A stretch of DNA of 64,000 bases from Mesorhizobium sp. CA14. GTDB lineage: Bacteria; Pseudomonadota; Alphaproteobacteria; Rhizobiales; Rhizobiaceae. Both the position numbers and the translations under genes were made by a program. The stretch is taken from assembly GCF_020165195.1 (NCBI RefSeq), contig NZ_JAIUHR010000031.1, positions 1 through 64,000 of the forward strand, in the 5' to 3' direction. Each line of letters opens with the position of its first letter. Positions within the stretch are counted from its first letter, which is position 1. Shown here in pieces: positions 56,145 through 64,000 of this stretch. The notes beneath the pieces were generated by a model. It did no database searches and had not been told where the DNA came from. It was given only the letters and a program-made list of their open reading frames with translations.

Positions 56145-57155
56145 CTATGCGCCAGCGATGAAGTAGCGGCGCCGCACGATGTCGAGGCCGACAGCCATGA
56201 CCATGATCACGCCCACCGCGATCTGCTGCCAATTTGAGTTGACGCCGATGACGACGAGGCCGCTCTGGACCACCTTCAGCATCAGGATGCCGACAACGCC
56301 GCCGGCGACCGTGCCGGCGCCGCCGAACAGGCTGACGCCGCCGACCACGACCCCGGCGATCACGGTCAATTCCCAGCCGCTGCCGATCGAGGTGCCGCCG
56401 CTGCCGAGATCGGCCATCACGAACATGCCGGCGATCGCCGCCAGCGCGCCGACGACGATGAAGGCGCCGATCTTGTAGGCGCTGGTGTTGATGCCGACGA
56501 GGCGCGCCACTTCCTGGTTGCCGCCGGTGGCGTAGATGTTGCGTCCGAGCACGGTGCGCCGCAGCACGAAGTCGGCGACGACCGTCGCGACGATGAAGAA
56601 GGCAAAGCTCCAGCCGAGGCCGAAGGCGAGGTCGGCGCCGCCGATCGCATTGATCGCTTCCGGCAGCGGATAGACGGGATAGCCGCCCGTCACCACCTGG
56701 ATCAGGCCCTGGCCGATGAACAGCATGCCGAGCGTCTGGATGAAGGCGGGGATGCCGAGCCTGACGACAATCACACCGTTGAGCAACCCGATCGCCGCGC
56801 CGACGCCGATCCCGCCCAGAATGGCAACGGTCACCGGCAGCGCGGCCGCCGTCATTAACTTTGCGGCGACCACCGCGGACAATCCGGCCACCGAGCCGAC
56901 GGACAGGTCGAATTCGCCGGCGACCAGCAGGATCGTCTGGCCGATGGCGATGATGCCGACGAACGACACGACGTTGAGAATGGCGCGGATGTTGCGCTCC
57001 GACAGGAAAGCCGGTTCGAGCAGCCAGAAGAAGACGATCAGCAGGGCCATCGCCGCCAGCACGCCGACTTCGCCGATGGCAATGAAGCCGATCAGTCGCC
57101 GCCGGAACGATTGCCCATCCCGGGGCGGCGAGCTTACGTCGGCCGCGCTTTCCAT
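56145..57155 (-). CDS. Sugar ABC transporter permease (RbsC type)
   Basis: 336 residues with 8-10 hydrophobic segments. NVVSFVGIIAIGQTILLVAGEFDLSVGSVAGLSAVVAAKL is the hallmark of BPD_transp_2 permeases, and TVLGRNIYATGGNQEVARLVGINTSAYKIGAFIV and ELTVIAGVVVGGVSLFGGAGTVAGGVVGILML follow. It is the first gene of the four-gene leftward operon, divergent from the LacI gene. Confidence 0.94.
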   Translation of the reverse strand: MESAADVSSPPRDGQSFRRRLIGFIAIGEVGVLAAMALLIVFFWLLEPAFLSERNIRAILNVVSFVGIIAIGQTILLVAGEFDLSVGSVAGLSAVVAAKLMTAAALPVTVAILGGIGVGAAIGLLNGVIVVRLGIPAFIQTLGMLFIGQGLIQVVTGGYPVYPLPEAINAIGGADLAFGLGWSFAFFIVATVVADFVLRRTVLGRNIYATGGNQEVARLVGINTSAYKIGAFIVVGALAAIAGMFVMADLGSGGTSIGSGWELTVIAGVVVGGVSLFGGAGTVAGGVVGILMLKVVQSGLVVIGVNSNWQQIAVGVIMVMAVGLDIVRRRYFIAGA

Positions 57156-57244
57156 CCTGACCTCCCTGGCGGCGCGCTACGGGCCCTCGAACCGGTACCA
57201 TCGCGCCCACGCCGATCCCGGCGCGCTCCTCTGCGCCATTAAGA

Positions 57245-57258
57245 TTATAATATTATAA
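57245..57258. promoter_or_regulatory. TTATAATATTATAA palindrome in the permease/lacI gap
   Basis: A perfect 14-base palindrome between the divergent transporter operon and the lacI gene. It contains TATAAT on both strands, so it may be a pair of face-to-face -10 boxes, an operator, or both. No TTGACA is correctly spaced from it. Confidence 0.5.
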
Positions 57259-57402
57259 CTTGTCAACGACCAAATTTCTGCGATCTGGCGACGCCGGCAC
57301 ATCGCTGGAAAGCGCTTGCCGCAGCCGCTATGAATGGGGCTGGTCGTGCGATCCGAAGCAGGGTCTTCCCGCTTCGCCCATCGCGCTTTGTGGAGCTTGG
57401 CG

Positions 57403-58443
57403 ATGACCGATGAGCCGGAGGACGACCGGGGCGGAAACACGGTGTCGCAGCGCCTTGGGGTTCGCGAGATCGCGCGGCGCATCGGTGTCGCGCCGATAAC
57501 CGTGTCGCGTTCCCTGTCCAATCCAGGCAGGGTCTCTGCGGAGACGCGCGCCAGGGTACTGGAAGCCATCGAGCAGATCGGCTTCGTGCCCAACCAGCTT
57601 GCCTCCAGCATGCGCGGCAACGGCCGCATGATCGGGACGGTGGTGCCGCCGCTGATCAATTCGGGCATCGCCGAGCAGGTGCAAGGCATGTCAGATGAAT
57701 GCCATGAAGGCGGCTATTCGATGCTCCTGGTGCAGGGCGAGTTCACGCGGGAAGCCGAGGAGAAAGCGATACGCACGCTGCTCGGCTGGCGCCCGGCCGG
57801 CATGATCCTTCAGAGCTTCGTGCAAAGCGAGACGGCGCGTTCCCTGCTGAAGGGCAGCAGCGCGCCCGTGGTCGAGATCTCCGAGATAAAGGGCCGCGAT
57901 CCAATCGACATGGCGGTCGGCGTCTCCAATTTCGAGACCGCCTACGCCATGACAATGCATCTGGCCGCCAAGGGCTACAAAAGGATCGGATTCGTCTCGA
58001 CGCCGATCCACGGCAATGACCGTCTTCAACAGCGCCGCACCGGTTACCACGCGGCACTGACCAAGCTCGGCATCAAGAACCATGGCGGCATGGAGGTCGA
58101 GGTGCCGATCACCGCGCAGGGCGGCGCCGAGGCGCTGATTACTCTTACCTCCCGGCGCAAGGACATTGACGCCATCTTCTTCTCCAGCGACACGCTGGCA
58201 ATCGGTGCCATCCAGGAATGCCATCGCCGGGGCTGGGCGGTGCCCGGCAGGATCGCCATCGCCGGTTATGGCGACATGGACCTCGCCGCTCAGCTCTATC
58301 CGCGGCTGACCACGGTGAAGGTCGACCGCTACGACATGGGCCGGCGGGCCGTGCGGCAATTGCTGACGAGGCTGGGCGGCGATGGCGAGGTGCCGGCCGT
58401 CACCAGCCTCGGCTTCGAGATCATCGAGCGCGAAAGCGCCTGA
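57403..58443 (+). CDS. LacI-family transcriptional regulator
   Basis: About 346 residues. LGVREIARRIGVAPITVSRSLSNPGRVSAETRARVLEAIEQIGFVPNQLASSMRG is the LacI helix-turn-helix plus hinge, followed by a sugar-binding domain (RMIGTVVPPLINSG, MAVGVSNFETAYAMTMHLAAKGYKRIGFV, DAIFFSSDTLAIGAIQECHRRGW). The ATG at 57403 has GGAG at the right distance; an upstream ATG at 57334 is also in frame. It should control the divergent transporter operon. Confidence 0.93.
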   Translation: MTDEPEDDRGGNTVSQRLGVREIARRIGVAPITVSRSLSNPGRVSAETRARVLEAIEQIGFVPNQLASSMRGNGRMIGTVVPPLINSGIAEQVQGMSDECHEGGYSMLLVQGEFTREAEEKAIRTLLGWRPAGMILQSFVQSETARSLLKGSSAPVVEISEIKGRDPIDMAVGVSNFETAYAMTMHLAAKGYKRIGFVSTPIHGNDRLQQRRTGYHAALTKLGIKNHGGMEVEVPITAQGGAEALITLTSRRKDIDAIFFSSDTLAIGAIQECHRRGWAVPGRIAIAGYGDMDLAAQLYPRLTTVKVDRYDMGRRAVRQLLTRLGGDGEVPAVTSLGFEIIERESA

Positions 58444-59622
58444 TCAGGATTTTGTCGCCGGCTGCTCGCGGCGGCCCAGACGCTTCTCCCAGCCTTCGGC
58501 ATGAACGTTGAGATAGGCATCGGGATCGTAAGGATGGTCGTTGATCGCATCGATGTTGAGATCGATGCCGAGCCCCGGCGCTTGCGGCAGCGACAGGTGG
58601 CCGTTGTCCGGATTGACGGCCGGATGCCAGGTCACGAGATCGCGGGTCCACGGATCGTTGAAGGCGTCGAAATGCTCCTGGATCAGGAAATTCGGCACCG
58701 CCGCCGCCAGTTGCAGGCACACCGCAGTCGCCACCGGTCCGCCGCTCTGATGCGGCGCGATATGGCTGCCGTGAGCGAGCGCCATATTGGCGACCTGCAT
58801 CGAGGGCGCGATGCCGCCAAGCGACATCGGCTCGGGCTGGAAGATGTTGACGCCGCCGCCGGCGGCCAGCGTGTAGAACTGGCCGACCGTGTCGTACATC
58901 TCGCCGGTCGCCACCGGGATTGGCGAGCGGTGCGCCACCTCATGCACGGTCTCCTGGCGGTCGCGCGAGGTTGGCTCTTCCCACCAGTAGATGTCGAGGT
59001 CGGCGAATTTCTGTGCCGCGTGAAGCGCTGCGATCTCGGTGAAGCGCGCATGCACGTCGATCAGTATCAGCGTGTCGCGTGGCAGGTCGTCGCGCAGCTT
59101 GCGGCAGATCGCGTAGGAAAGTTCCAGCTCCTCGCGGGAGATGAAACCTTGCGCGGTGCCGAACGGGTCGAGTTTGAACGCCTTGAAGCCCTTGGCCAGG
59201 ACGGCCTTGGAAGCTTCGAGAAAGGCTTCCGGCGTGCGCTCGGTGCGATACCAGCCATTGGCATAGCCAAGCACGCTGTCGCGCACCTGCCCGCCGAGAA
59301 GCTGGTGGATCGGCACGCCGAGGCTTTTGCCCAGAATGTCCCAGCAGGCGACCTCGACCGCCGCGATCACCGTGCGATGGATGTGGCCGCCATCGAGCGA
59401 AACACTGTCGAGCAGACGCTTGGCCAGCGCGTTGATGCGGCGCGGATCCTGGCCGATGGCGAGATGCTTGAGCTCATGCACGCCGGCTTCGGTGGTCTTG
59501 ATGAAGCCGTTCAGCGTGCCTTCGCCGATACCGTGAATTCCCTTGTCGGTATGGACTTTGACGAACAGCCAATTCTTCCAGCCGGCGCCGACGGCGAAGG
59601 TCTCGATGGCGGTGATCTTCAT
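58444..59622 (-). CDS. Enolase-superfamily sugar-acid dehydratase 1
   Basis: 392 residues. Metal ligands are in LILIDVHARFT (Asp189), WWEEPTSR (Glu215/216) and VATGEMYD (Glu241); AFKLDPF supplies Lys150 and HIAPHQSGG supplies His291 as base. This pattern matches mandelate-racemase-type galactonate/gluconate dehydratases. The ATG overlaps the stop of the transketolase C gene (ATGA), making it the last gene of a four-gene operon. The exact sugar acid is unknown. Confidence 0.93.
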   Translation of the reverse strand: MKITAIETFAVGAGWKNWLFVKVHTDKGIHGIGEGTLNGFIKTTEAGVHELKHLAIGQDPRRINALAKRLLDSVSLDGGHIHRTVIAAVEVACWDILGKSLGVPIHQLLGGQVRDSVLGYANGWYRTERTPEAFLEASKAVLAKGFKAFKLDPFGTAQGFISREELELSYAICRKLRDDLPRDTLILIDVHARFTEIAALHAAQKFADLDIYWWEEPTSRDRQETVHEVAHRSPIPVATGEMYDTVGQFYTLAAGGGVNIFQPEPMSLGGIAPSMQVANMALAHGSHIAPHQSGGPVATAVCLQLAAAVPNFLIQEHFDAFNDPWTRDLVTWHPAVNPDNGHLSLPQAPGLGIDLNIDAINDHPYDPDAYLNVHAEGWEKRLGRREQPATKS

Positions 59623-60614
59623 GCGGGCACTAACCCGGTAATCGTCGCGACGAGAGCTTCGGTGTTGAGGCCGTATTTCGCCTGCAAAGTCGGCACCGCG
59701 CCGCATTCGATGTAACGGTCGGGCAGGCCGATGCGCGTCACCTTCCTCGCGATGCCGGCCTCGAACAGGCTCTCGACGACCAGGCTGGCGAGCCCGCCGA
59801 CCATGACATGGTTTTCAGCGGTAACGATGTGGCTCACGGAGCCGGCAAATTCGGTCACGGCTGCGGTGTCGAACGGCTTGATCGTTGGCACATGCAGCAC
59901 CCCGACGGAGATGGCTTGCCTTTGCAAAGCCTCCGCCGCGTCCAGCGCCCGCTCGGTCATGAAACCGGTCGCGATGATGCCGACATCGGAGCCTTCGCGA
60001 AGGCGCCGCGCCTTGCCGATCTCGAACGTGTAGCCGGGCTCAAACACGACAGGAACGCTGCCGCGCAGCAGCCGCATGTAGACAGGACCCCGGTGCTCGG
60101 CGATCGCCTCAGTCGCCGCGTCGATCTCCGTCGCGTCGCAAGGGTCGATGACGGTCAAGCCGGGGATCATACGCATCAGCGCCAGATCCTCGATCGCCTG
60201 ATGTGTGCCGCCGTAGCCCGTGGTCAGCCCCGGCAGGCCGGCGACGATCTTCACGTTGAGGTTGGAGTGGGCAAGCGCGATGGCGACGAAATCATAAGCG
60301 CGACGAGTCGCGAACACGCCATAGGTGGTGGCGAACGGCACCTTGCCGGTGCGGGCCAGCCCGCCGGCGACGGCAACCAAATTTTGCTCGGCCATGCCGA
60401 CATTGAAGAAGCGGTCGGGAAAGGCGTCCCGAAACGGCAATATGTCGGTGTATTTGCCGAGATCGGCGGTCAGCCCGACGATGTCGTGGCGGCTATGGCC
60501 AAGCCTGGCCAAGGCCTGCCCGAATGGCGCCTCCACGGTTTGCCGGCCGCCGCCGACGGCCTCGTCCTGGCCCATGGCCAGCGTGCGTCCGGCCATGATG
60601 CCGCCGCCGCTCAT
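59619..60614 (-). CDS. Transketolase C-terminal subunit
   Basis: 331 residues. After a short leader, EAPFGQALARLGHSRHDIVGLTADLGKYTDILPFRDAFPDRFFNVGMAEQNLVAVAGGLARTGKVPFATTYGVFATRRAYD is the pyrimidine-binding domain, and the C-terminal domain includes VGIIATGFMTERALDAAEAL and IVTAENHVMVGGLASLV. The gene is split from its N-terminal partner, which overlaps it by four bases. Such two-subunit transketolases occur in sugar-catabolic and sulfosugar pathways. Confidence 0.93.
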   Translation of the reverse strand: MSGGGIMAGRTLAMGQDEAVGGGRQTVEAPFGQALARLGHSRHDIVGLTADLGKYTDILPFRDAFPDRFFNVGMAEQNLVAVAGGLARTGKVPFATTYGVFATRRAYDFVAIALAHSNLNVKIVAGLPGLTTGYGGTHQAIEDLALMRMIPGLTVIDPCDATEIDAATEAIAEHRGPVYMRLLRGSVPVVFEPGYTFEIGKARRLREGSDVGIIATGFMTERALDAAEALQRQAISVGVLHVPTIKPFDTAAVTEFAGSVSHIVTAENHVMVGGLASLVVESLFEAGIARKVTRIGLPDRYIECGAVPTLQAKYGLNTEALVATITGLVPA

Positions 60615-61459
60615 TGGTGGGCTCCCATGCTTTTGTCGAACTCGGCGATGATGCCGTCCCATTGCGCGACGTCGATGCGGAAGAAGTGCGATTTCTCGCT
60701 GGTCTCGATGTGTGGCACGCCCTTGCCGGGCAAGGTGCGCAGCACGATCGCCCTCGGCTTGCCATTGCGCCGGCGCGCGTCGGCGAGCGCCTCGACGATG
60801 GCCTTCATGTCGTTGCCATTGATCTCTACCGTTTCCCAGCCGAAGGCGCGCCATTTGTCGGCCACCGGCTCCATCTTGAGCACCACGGGTCCATCGGCCT
60901 GGATGCCGTTGCAGTCGATCAGCGCCACCAGCCCGTCCAGCTCGAAATGGCTGGCCGACATCGCCGCTTCCCAGGTCGAGCCTTCCTGCATCTCGCCGTC
61001 GGAGAGCTCGACGAAAACGCGCGCATCCGAGCAATCAAGGCGCAGGCCGAGCGCCTGGCCGATGCCTTGACCGAGGCCATGGCCGAGCGAGCCGCCGATG
61101 ACCTCGACGCCGGGCGTGGTGTCGAGCGTCGACATCTCCAGCCGGCTGTCGTCGGCGCCATAGGTGACAAGTTCCTCGACCGGGATGATGCCAGCTTCGG
61201 CCAGCGCCGCCCAGAGGGCGATCGAGTAATGTCCGGTCGACAGCAGGAAACGGTCGCGGTCCGGCCACGCCAGATTGTGCGGGTCGTAGCGCAGCTCGTG
61301 GAAATAGAGCGCCGCAAGCACATCGGCGATGCCGAGGCCTTGGCCGATATAGCCCTGCCCCTGGCCGCGCGCCATGGTCAGCATGTGGCGGCGTAGCTGC
61401 GTCGCCTTGCGTTCGAGCGTCGCGACATCGGCGCTGCCGGGAGGGGAGTTTCTCAGCAT
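60611..61459 (-). CDS. Transketolase N-terminal (thiamine diphosphate) subunit
   Basis: 282 residues. RDRFLLSTGHYSIALWAALAEAG, VEVIGGSLGHGLGQGIGQALGL and the TPP motif SDGEMQEGSTWEAAMSASHFELDGLVALIDCNGIQADG are present; the first residue of the motif is Ser rather than the usual Gly. ETSEKSHFFRIDVAQWD closes the domain. It is 7 bases downstream of an SDR gene and overlaps the C-terminal subunit gene. Confidence 0.94.
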   Translation of the reverse strand: MLRNSPPGSADVATLERKATQLRRHMLTMARGQGQGYIGQGLGIADVLAALYFHELRYDPHNLAWPDRDRFLLSTGHYSIALWAALAEAGIIPVEELVTYGADDSRLEMSTLDTTPGVEVIGGSLGHGLGQGIGQALGLRLDCSDARVFVELSDGEMQEGSTWEAAMSASHFELDGLVALIDCNGIQADGPVVLKMEPVADKWRAFGWETVEINGNDMKAIVEALADARRRNGKPRAIVLRTLPGKGVPHIETSEKSHFFRIDVAQWDGIIAEFDKSMGAHQ

Positions 61460-61466
61460 CTGATGT

Positions 61467-62261
61467 CTAGTCCTTGTCCAGTCCGCCCGACATGTTGAGC
61501 CGCTCGGCGGTCATGTATTTCGGTGCGTCGAGGCAGAGCCAGACGACGGCTTCGGCCACCTCGGAAATCTCAGCGCGGCGGCCGAGCGGAATGCGGCGCG
61601 TGCGTTCGTCGAGGAAGGCCTGCAGATCGGCCCGGCCATTGGCGCGGGCGAGATCGAGCTCGGTCGAACGCTGCATCTCGGTGTCCATCATGCCCGGCGC
61701 CAGGCTGTTGACCAGCACACCATGGGGCGCCAGCGCGACCGCCGCGGCGCGGGTGATGGAGTCAACGCCGGCCTTGCTCGCCGTGTAGGCGGTGTAGTCG
61801 GGTAGCGCCATTCGCGAGCCGGGCGAGGTGATGTTGACGATGCGGCCCGAGCGCTGCTCGCGCATCACCCGGCCCGCCGCCTTGCAGGCCATGGCCAGCG
61901 CCGTGACGTTGAGCGCCAGCGTTCGCGTCCAGGCCTTGTAGGTGGCGTCGAGGAAGGGCTCGATCACGCCATAGCCGGCATTGTTGACGAGGATGTCGAT
62001 GCCGCGCCAACGCGCGACTACTTTCTCGACCGCCGCTTCCGGCGCGCCCTCGAGCGTGAAGTCACTGACAATGATTTCAGCTTCCGCGCCGATCTGGCCG
62101 ATCTGCCGGGCCGTCTCGGTCAGGCCTTCGCCGTTGATGTCGGTAATGGCCACGGCACAGCCGCGCCTGGCCAGTTGCAATGCCACCTCGCGGCCAAGCC
62201 CTCCGGCGGCGCCGGTGATAAGCGCCCTCCGTGGTATGAAGTCCGGAATTTCAGCAGGCAA
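61467..62261 (-). CDS. Short-chain dehydrogenase (first gene of the transketolase operon)
   Basis: 264 residues. TGAAGGLGREVALQLA, NNAGYGVIEP, NITSPGSR and YTASK give an intact SDR active site. Its C terminus MTAERLNMSGGLDKD is normal for the family. It leads the SDR-tktN-tktC-dehydratase operon. A perfect 18-base palindrome is found upstream at 62293-62310. Confidence 0.92.
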   Translation of the reverse strand: MPAEIPDFIPRRALITGAAGGLGREVALQLARRGCAVAITDINGEGLTETARQIGQIGAEAEIIVSDFTLEGAPEAAVEKVVARWRGIDILVNNAGYGVIEPFLDATYKAWTRTLALNVTALAMACKAAGRVMREQRSGRIVNITSPGSRMALPDYTAYTASKAGVDSITRAAAVALAPHGVLVNSLAPGMMDTEMQRSTELDLARANGRADLQAFLDERTRRIPLGRRAEISEVAEAVVWLCLDAPKYMTAERLNMSGGLDKD

Positions 62262-62292
62262 GCCAACCTCCTCCCAAGGTCATCTTGACGCG

Positions 62293-62310
62293 ATGGATAC
62301 CGGTATCCAT
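62293..62310. promoter_or_regulatory. Perfect operator-like palindrome ATGGATACCGGTATCCAT
   Basis: An 18-base perfect palindrome in the 117-base gap between the divergent SDR-transketolase operon and the second dehydratase gene. The sequence type (TGGATACC-GGTATCCA) resembles GntR-family sites, not the AT-only palindrome near the LacI gene; no GntR regulator is in the window. Confidence 0.7.
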
Positions 62311-62378
62311 AGATAGCTGTCAACGGGCTTGTGCTATCGTTCGCGGGCCATGCGCTCCGGAGGAGCGGGGAGGGAAAA

Positions 62379-63599
62379 TTGAAGATCGTCGCGCTTGAAA
62401 CGCTGCAGCTGGCGGAATTCCCATTCCTGTTCTGGCTTCGCGTCCACACCGATGCGGGCCTGATCGGCACCGGCGAAACCTTCTGGGCGCCGGGGCCGGT
62501 CGCGTCCTATATCCACGACAATGTCGCGCCCTACCTCGTCGGCAAGGACCCTCGCGATATCGAGCTGCACGACCGCACGCTGGGCAGCGTCTATGTCGGC
62601 GCGCGCGATTCCGGCGCGGAGGTGCGCGGCAATTCCGCCGTCAACATCGCGCTGTGGGATATCTATGGCCAGGCGCTTGGCGAGCCGGTCTGGCGGCTGC
62701 TGGGCGGCCGCACGCACAGAACCGTGCCGATCTACAACACCTGCGCCGGCTACAAGCATGTGCGGGCCAGCAAGAAAAACGCGCTGTTCGAGCGCGGCGA
62801 GGACTGGTCGCTCAAATCGGGCGATTCCAACGAAGGCCCTTACGAGGATCTGCTCGCATGGCGCTACAATGCGGGCGATCTCGCCAGGAGCCTGAAATCC
62901 GAAGGCATCGGCGCCATGAAGATATGGCCGTTCGATATCTCCGCCGAGGCATCGAACGGCGCCCGCATCTCGCTCGCCGATCTCGACAAGGCGCTGGAGC
63001 CGTTTCAGAAGATCCGCGATGCCGTCGGGCGCGACATGGAGATCATGGTCGAGTTGCATGGCCTCTGGAGCCTGGCGCCGGCGCTGCGCATCGCCGAGGC
63101 GCTGAAGGCCTACGACGTCGCCTGGCTGGAGGAGCCGATCCGCTACAACGAGCTCGACGCCATGGCCGAGCTGGCGCGCCACACGTCTATCCCGATCGCC
63201 GCCAGCGAGCGGCTGGCCACGCGGCAGATGTTCAAGCAATTGATCGACAAGCGCGCGGCCAGCGTGATCATGATCGACCTTGCCTGGTGCGGCGGCCTTT
63301 CCGAAGCGCGCAAGATCGCCAACATGGCCGAGGCCAGCGAATTGCCGGTGACGCTGCACGACTGCACGGGGCCGATCGTCTATGCCGCCAGTTGCGCGCT
63401 CTCGGCCACCTTGCCGAACGTCAACTACCAGGAAGCCGTGCGCGCCTATTTCACTGGATGGTACACCGAGATCGTCGCCGACATTCCGCCAGTGAGTGAC
63501 GGCCGTGTCGCGCCGCTCGACGGGCCGGGACTCGGTCTCAGTCTGCGGCCGGAGCTGTTCCAGCGGCCCGACGCCACGGTGCGCATCACCAAGCTCTAG
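62379..63599 (+). CDS. Enolase-superfamily sugar-acid dehydratase 2
   Basis: About 406 residues from a TTG at 62379, closely preceded by GGGAGGGA. KIVALETLQLAEFPFLFWLRVHTDAGLIGTGETFW is the capping domain. The barrel has MKIWPFDISAEASNG, IMVELHGLWS, WLEEPIRYNELDAM, IAASERLATRQMF and TLHDCTGPIVYAAS as the Lys, three acidic metal ligands and His-containing loop. An insertion (SKKNALFERGEDWSLKSGDS) places it in a different subgroup from dehydratase 1. The substrate is unknown. Confidence 0.92.
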   Translation: MKIVALETLQLAEFPFLFWLRVHTDAGLIGTGETFWAPGPVASYIHDNVAPYLVGKDPRDIELHDRTLGSVYVGARDSGAEVRGNSAVNIALWDIYGQALGEPVWRLLGGRTHRTVPIYNTCAGYKHVRASKKNALFERGEDWSLKSGDSNEGPYEDLLAWRYNAGDLARSLKSEGIGAMKIWPFDISAEASNGARISLADLDKALEPFQKIRDAVGRDMEIMVELHGLWSLAPALRIAEALKAYDVAWLEEPIRYNELDAMAELARHTSIPIAASERLATRQMFKQLIDKRAASVIMIDLAWCGGLSEARKIANMAEASELPVTLHDCTGPIVYAASCALSATLPNVNYQEAVRAYFTGWYTEIVADIPPVSDGRVAPLDGPGLGLSLRPELFQRPDATVRITKL

Positions 63600-63647
63600 C
63601 ACACGGTTTTCCGTCCGGACCTTTGTCAAACCAAAGCGATAGAGCGG

Positions 63648-63671
63648 TTCACCGGTCGGTGAAACGGTGAA
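63648..63671. repeat. Small inverted plus direct repeat after dehydratase 2
   Basis: TTCACCG and CGGTGAA form a palindrome (63648-63663), and a further CGGTGAA follows at 63665-63671. It may act as a terminator or be part of a dispersed rhizobial repeat; no T-run follows. Confidence 0.4.
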
Positions 63672-63717
63672 TTCGCTTGCCCTCAGCAAGCTCCGCTCAG
63701 AGCGGTAGACATTATGC

Positions 63718-63726
63718 TATTATAAT
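63718..63726. promoter_or_regulatory. TATTATAAT element upstream of the E1 alpha gene
   Basis: The 9-base core TATTATAAT also present at 50415-50424 and 57245-57258 occurs 84 bases before the E1 alpha start codon. It could be a shared LacI site or a -10 box. Confidence 0.4.
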
Positions 63727-63810
63727 CTATGATGCACCCGAAGCGAGCAGCTACAAGCTCGCCGCCGGTGCTTTTCTGTCCGGCGCCAGACGGATCCATG
63801 GGAGGCTTTG

Positions 63811-64000
63811 GTGGCAATTTCTGCGGCGCGCGCACGCGAGGATTTCAAGGGTGCGCCAAATCTGCCCGACCGAAAAATCCTGCTCGACCTGTTCGAGCGC
63901 ATGGTGTTGCTGCGCCGCTTCGAAAGCGTCGCTCAGATCGCTTGCCGCAAGGGCGAAACACCAGGCTTTCTGCATCTCTATATCGGCGAGGAAGCGACCG
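63811..64000 (+). CDS. 2-oxoacid (pyruvate/acetoin-type) dehydrogenase E1 alpha, 5' part
   Basis: The visible 63 codons start at GTG 63811, five bases after GGGAGG (63800-63805). ILLDLFERMVLLRRFESVAQIACRKGETPGFLHLYIGEEAT is the N-terminal region of E1 alpha subunits of thiamine-diphosphate 2-oxoacid dehydrogenases, with the FLHLYIGEEA motif. The gene runs off the window. It probably oxidises a 2-oxo acid formed by the upstream dehydratase steps. Confidence 0.88.
   Translation, partial: MAISAARAREDFKGAPNLPDRKILLDLFERMVLLRRFESVAQIACRKGETPGFLHLYIGEEAT

Noticed and set aside
62334..63689. 451-codon frame antisense to dehydratase 2
   Set aside because: Shadow of a well-supported gene; no recognisable domain.

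Overview
The window looks like chromosome of an alphaproteobacterium of the Hyphomicrobiales, most likely Mesorhizobium or a close relative (Phyllobacteriaceae). Reasons: uniformly GC-rich coding sequence, the carB / carA / yqeY / dnaG / rpoD core set, rhizobial palindromic intergenic repeats, and many divergent regulator-target pairs with sugar ABC and SDR catabolism genes. The genus is inferred from gene content, not from a search.

Region 1 (1-2224) is an accessory pocket. It holds the tail of an IS110-like transposase, a wrecked cupin gene, and a strikingly AT-rich stand-alone reverse transcriptase with none of the partners of retrons, group II introns or DGRs. This RT is the best candidate for an undescribed (probably anti-phage, DRT-like) system.

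Region 2 (2225-26809) is core plus small accessory modules: carB, an SH3 protein, ArsR/MFS, MarR/SDR, LysE/LysR, a GST, a RibD-type reductase, a Pcm-like methyltransferase, mntH/mntR, a zinc metallopeptidase, a TetA-like MFS, carA, yqeY, an L,D-transpeptidase, a short DnaB-like ATPase, GNAT, MFS, DUF2061 and a Na/Pi cotransporter. Most regulator-target pairs have a visible palindrome in the shared gap.

Region 3 (27252-50124) starts with dnaG and rpoD. It continues with a GYD protein, a DCC thiol protein, a His-rich PadR, a pspA-yiaA envelope-stress pair facing a TetR with three identical operators, a HlyU-like protein, BKACE, a broken ABC permease, azoreductase/LysR, TetR/VOC, an HtrA-like protease facing a catalytically dead paralogue plus LuxR regulator, vapBC, an SDR, a 46-residue protein, UPF0114, a long QK-rich repeat OmpA protein, YcgN, a small periplasmic protein, SIMPL and tRNA-Ile2(CAU). 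Two dense short-repeat patches lie at 48170-48370 and 48842-48999. A hairpin-rich possible RNA lies at 44832-44940.

Region 4 (50125-64000) begins right after the tRNA and is one sugar-catabolism cluster. It contains two SDR-like proteins that both lack the catalytic tyrosine, an aldose epimerase, an Rbs-type ABC importer, a LacI regulator, two enolase-superfamily dehydratases, a split transketolase, two further SDRs and the start of a 2-oxoacid dehydrogenase E1 alpha. The likely logic is uptake, mutarotation, oxidation to a sugar acid, dehydration, and cleavage by thiamine-diphosphate enzymes. The sugar itself cannot be named from sequence alone.
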